This document shows, piece by piece, positions 5,581 to 8,411 of a DNA stretch of 8,411 bases. The position numbers and the translations under genes are program-made. Location of the stretch: NCBI GenBank assembly GCA_900553155.1, contig USCM01000070.1, positions 1-8,411 on the forward strand, in the 5' to 3' direction. The notes under the pieces were generated by a model that was not told where the DNA came from, searched no databases, and was given only the letters and a program-made list of their open reading frames with translations. Within the stretch, counting starts at the first letter, position 1. Each line of letters begins with the position of its first letter. The DNA comes from an uncultured Prevotella sp. Lineage in GTDB: Bacteria > Bacteroidota > Bacteroidia > Bacteroidales > Bacteroidaceae.

Positions 5581-8411
5581 ATGATTTTATTTTTCATGAC
5601 TCCAAGCAAGAGCGTGATTGCCACAGAGGTCGATCACAAGCTCTCTCAAGACGAGATCAATGAACTGTGTTGGCTTTACGGCGGTGCCACTCTTATCGAG
5701 GGTGAGACTGTCGAGGGTTTCTTTGTGGGCCCACGCCGCGAAATGATTACTCCATGGAGTACGAATGCCGTTGAGATAACTCAGAACATGAGCCTCCACG
5801 GCATTTTGCGTATTGAGGAGTACTTCCCCGTAAGCTCTAAGGACGCCGACCACGACCCGATGCTCCAGCGTATGTACGAGGGTTTGAACCAGACGATTTT
5901 TACCGTCAACCACAACCCCGAACCAATCAAACGCGTGGAGAATATCGAGGAGTATAACGAGCAGGAAGGTCTTGCCCTGTCGGCAGAGGAGATAGAGTAT
6001 CTTCATAAGATAGAGAAGGAATTGGGTAGACCATTGACCGACTCGGAAATCTTTGGCTTCGCACAGATCAACTCTGAGCACTGTCGTCATAAGATATTCG
6101 GCGGTACCTTCATCATCGACGGCAAGGAGATGGAGTCGTCGCTGTTTGCAATGATTAAGCAGACTACCAAGGAGAACCCCAATAAGATTCTCTCTGCATA
6201 TAAGGACAATGTGGCTTTTGCACAGGGACCGGTTGTCGAGCAGTTTGCTCCGAAGGACCAGTCTACATCCGACTACTTCCAGATTAAGGACATCGAGAGC
6301 GTTATCTCGCTCAAGGCAGAGACCCACAACTTCCCTACAACCGTAGAGCCGTTCAACGGTGCGGCTACAGGTACTGGCGGCGAGATTCGCGACCGTATGG
6401 GTGGTGGTGTAGGCTCATGGCCTATCGCCGGTACAGCTGTGTACATGACAGCCTACCCACGTCTTAAGGACGACGACAACCAGACACGCGACTGGGAGGA
6501 CATCATGCCCGTTCGTAAGTGGTTGTATCAGACACCTGAGCAGATTCTTATTAAGGCTTCAAATGGTGCTTCCGACTTCGGCAACAAGTTTGGCCAGCCG
6601 CTTATCACCGGTTCGGTGCTTACATTCGAGCACCAGGAGGGCGAGGAGAAGTATGCTTACGACAAGGTTATCATGCTTGCAGGTGGTGTAGGCTACGGCA
6701 CCAAGCGCGACTGCCTTAAGAAGGAACCACAGAAGGGCAACAAGGTTGTTGTCGTTGGTGGCGACAACTACCGCATCGGTCTTGGCGGTGGCTCTGTATC
6801 ATCGGTAGACACAGGCCGCTACAGCAACGGCATCGAGCTTAACGCTGTACAGCGTGCCAACCCAGAGATGCAGAAGCGCGCATACAACCTGGTTCGCGCT
6901 CTGTGCGAGGAGGATGTAAACCCTGTAGTTTCTATACACGACCACGGTTCGGCTGGACACCTCAACTGTCTCTCCGAGCTTGTAGAAGAGTGTGGTGGCG
7001 AGATTGATATGACAAAGCTTCCTATCGGCGACAAGACTCTCTCGTCTAAGGAAATCATAGCCAACGAGAGCCAGGAGCGTATGGGCTTGCTCATCGACGA
7101 GAAGCACATCGACCACGTGCGCCGCATTGCCGAGCGCGAGCGTGCTCCGCTGTATGTGGTAGGCGAGACAACAGGCGACGCCCACTTCTCATTCAAGCAG
7201 GGCGACGGAGTTAAGCCGTTCGATCTCGACGTGGCACAGATGTTCGGCCATTCGCCTAAGACCATCATGCGCGACGAGACCGTAGAGCGCCACTACAAGG
7301 ATGCTGTATATACACACGAGGAAACTTCGGAGAACGGCAAGGACGACGTTCTCGACAAATATGTAAGCCGCGTGCTGCAGCTCGAGGCTGTGGCTTGTAA
7401 GGACTGGCTTACCAACAAGGTAGACCGTTCGGTTACGGGTAAGATTGCACGTCAGCAGTGCCAGGGCGAGATTCAGTTGCCACTGTCCGACTGTGGCGTT
7501 GTGGCTCTCGACTACCGTGGCAAGAAGGGTATAGCCACAGCTCTCGGTCATGCACCGCAGGCAGGCTTGGCATCACCAGAGGCAGGCTCGGTTCTGTCTG
7601 TAGCCGAGGCTCTTACCAACATCGTTTGGGCTCCTCTTGCAGATGGCATGAACAGCCTTTCGCTCTCTGCCAACTGGATGTGGCCATGCCGTTCGCAGAA
7701 GGGCGAGGACGCACGTCTGTACAGTGCGGTTAAGGCTTTGAGCGAGTTCTGCCTCGCATTGAAGGTTAATGTACCTACCGGTAAAGACTCGTTGTCGTTG
7801 AGCCAGCAGTATCCTAACGGCGAGAAGATTATCTCTCCGGGTACCGTTATTGTGAGCGCAGGTGGCGAGGTGTCAGACATCCGCAAGGTTGTGTCGCCGG
7901 TTGTAGTAAACGACAAGAACTCTTCGCTCTATCATATCGACTTCTCGTTCGACGAGCAGCGTCTTGGCGGCAGCGCCTTTGCACAGAGCCTCGGCTTCGT
8001 GGGCGACGACGTTCCTACCGTTAAGAACCCCGAGTACTTTGCCGACTGCTTCAACGCAGTGCAGGATATGATAGAGAAGGGCTGGATTATGGCAGGTCAC
8101 GACATCTCTGCCGGTGGTCTTATCACCACATTGTTGGAGATGTGCTTCGCCAACAAGGAGGGCGGTATGAGCATCAACCTCCACAACCTCGCAGGCAACG
8201 ACATCATCAAGATGTTGCTCGCCGAAAATCCGGGTGTTGTTATCCAGGTTTCAGACAAGCACAAGGACGAGTTTAAGGAGTATATGGACGAGAACGGCAT
8301 TGGTTATGCCAAGATTGGCTACCCAACTCCGTCGGAGCGCACTATCGTTATCAAGAAGGACGAGTATACTCATACCTTCGACATCGATGCTATGCGCGAC
8401 ACATGGTATAA
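5581..8411 (+). CDS. purL: Phosphoribosylformylglycinamidine (FGAM) synthase, long single-chain type, 3' end outside window
   Basis: This enzyme of de novo purine synthesis converts FGAR, glutamine and ATP to FGAM. The frame is open from ATG 5581 to the window end, giving 943 codons plus two bases; the 'TAA' at the edge is out of frame. Start MILFFMTPSK fits the family better than the internal ATG at 5596. Visible parts are an N-terminal PurS-like domain, then the linker hallmark QINSEHCRHKIF (162-173), and SLKAETHNFPTTV (243-255) of the first synthetase half with its glycine-rich GAATGTGGEIRDR. Next come 'SIHDHGSAGH' (451-460), and PTGKDS (732-737) and AGHDISAGGL (838-847) of the second half. 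The C-terminal class I glutaminase domain, expected in this roughly 1,200-1,300-residue type, is beyond the edge. It lies 122 bp after cca with its own candidate promoter, and no frameshift was seen. Confidence 0.97.
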   Translation, partial: MILFFMTPSKSVIATEVDHKLSQDEINELCWLYGGATLIEGETVEGFFVGPRREMITPWSTNAVEITQNMSLHGILRIEEYFPVSSKDADHDPMLQRMYEGLNQTIFTVNHNPEPIKRVENIEEYNEQEGLALSAEEIEYLHKIEKELGRPLTDSEIFGFAQINSEHCRHKIFGGTFIIDGKEMESSLFAMIKQTTKENPNKILSAYKDNVAFAQGPVVEQFAPKDQSTSDYFQIKDIESVISLKAETHNFPTTVEPFNGAATGTGGEIRDRMGGGVGSWPIAGTAVYMTAYPRLKDDDNQTRDWEDIMPVRKWLYQTPEQILIKASNGASDFGNKFGQPLITGSVLTFEHQEGEEKYAYDKVIMLAGGVGYGTKRDCLKKEPQKGNKVVVVGGDNYRIGLGGGSVSSVDTGRYSNGIELNAVQRANPEMQKRAYNLVRALCEEDVNPVVSIHDHGSAGHLNCLSELVEECGGEIDMTKLPIGDKTLSSKEIIANESQERMGLLIDEKHIDHVRRIAERERAPLYVVGETTGDAHFSFKQGDGVKPFDLDVAQMFGHSPKTIMRDETVERHYKDAVYTHEETSENGKDDVLDKYVSRVLQLEAVACKDWLTNKVDRSVTGKIARQQCQGEIQLPLSDCGVVALDYRGKKGIATALGHAPQAGLASPEAGSVLSVAEALTNIVWAPLADGMNSLSLSANWMWPCRSQKGEDARLYSAVKALSEFCLALKVNVPTGKDSLSLSQQYPNGEKIISPGTVIVSAGGEVSDIRKVVSPVVVNDKNSSLYHIDFSFDEQRLGGSAFAQSLGFVGDDVPTVKNPEYFADCFNAVQDMIEKGWIMAGHDISAGGLITTLLEMCFANKEGGMSINLHNLAGNDIIKMLLAENPGVVIQVSDKHKDEFKEYMDENGIGYAKIGYPTPSERTIVIKKDEYTHTFDIDAMRDTWY

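Noticed and set aside
5587..6327. 246-codon open frame antisense to purL
   Set aside because: It overlaps the well-matched PurL N-terminal region and is a shadow frame.

Overview
The window reads as ordinary chromosomal DNA of a Bacteroidales bacterium, most likely a Prevotella-type organism. This is inferred from three things. Candidate promoters carry the Bacteroidetes -7 box TAnnTTTG, start codons lack clear Shine-Dalgarno sequences, and the purine gene is the long single-chain PurL with the N-terminus MILFF.TPS. No rRNA, tRNA, CRISPR array, transposase or phage gene was seen.

Layout. (1) 1-412 (+): the C-terminal end of an AAA/ATPase_2-type ATP-binding protein carrying a PD-(D/E)XK-like D...ExK core. 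(2) 413-770: a convergent, non-coding gap rich in structure, with a 10-bp inverted repeat, a 17-bp imperfect inverted repeat, an overlapping 7-bp hairpin, and a tandem array of 22-bp units that runs into the stop codon of the next gene. (3) 771-1628 (-): an AraC-family regulator with an N-terminal cupin. (4) 1629-2074: an AT-rich divergent promoter region with a long dyad over the araC-side promoter. (5) 2075-3903 (+): a tight two-gene unit of a compact ABC/RecF-type ATPase followed by a DUF4435/Toprim-like protein. This is the same pairing of domains found in PARIS (AriA/AriB) and, more loosely, in OLD-family systems. (6) 3998-5458 (+): the CCA tRNA nucleotidyltransferase (cca), with its own promoter. 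(7) 5581 to the right edge (+): purL, whose C-terminal glutaminase domain lies outside the window.

The most interesting part is the ATPase-DUF4435 pair lying directly upstream of the tRNA CCA-adding enzyme. PARIS AriB is known to cut tRNA, so a Toprim-type effector next to a tRNA 3'-end repair enzyme suggests either a defence module or a conserved tRNA/nucleic-acid quality-control module. Both readings are inference. Base composition and codon use look by eye like those of the neighbouring genes, and there are no mobile-element traces, so the pair may be long-resident rather than recently acquired. The second item of interest is the dense repeat architecture in 413-770, which none of the genes explains.
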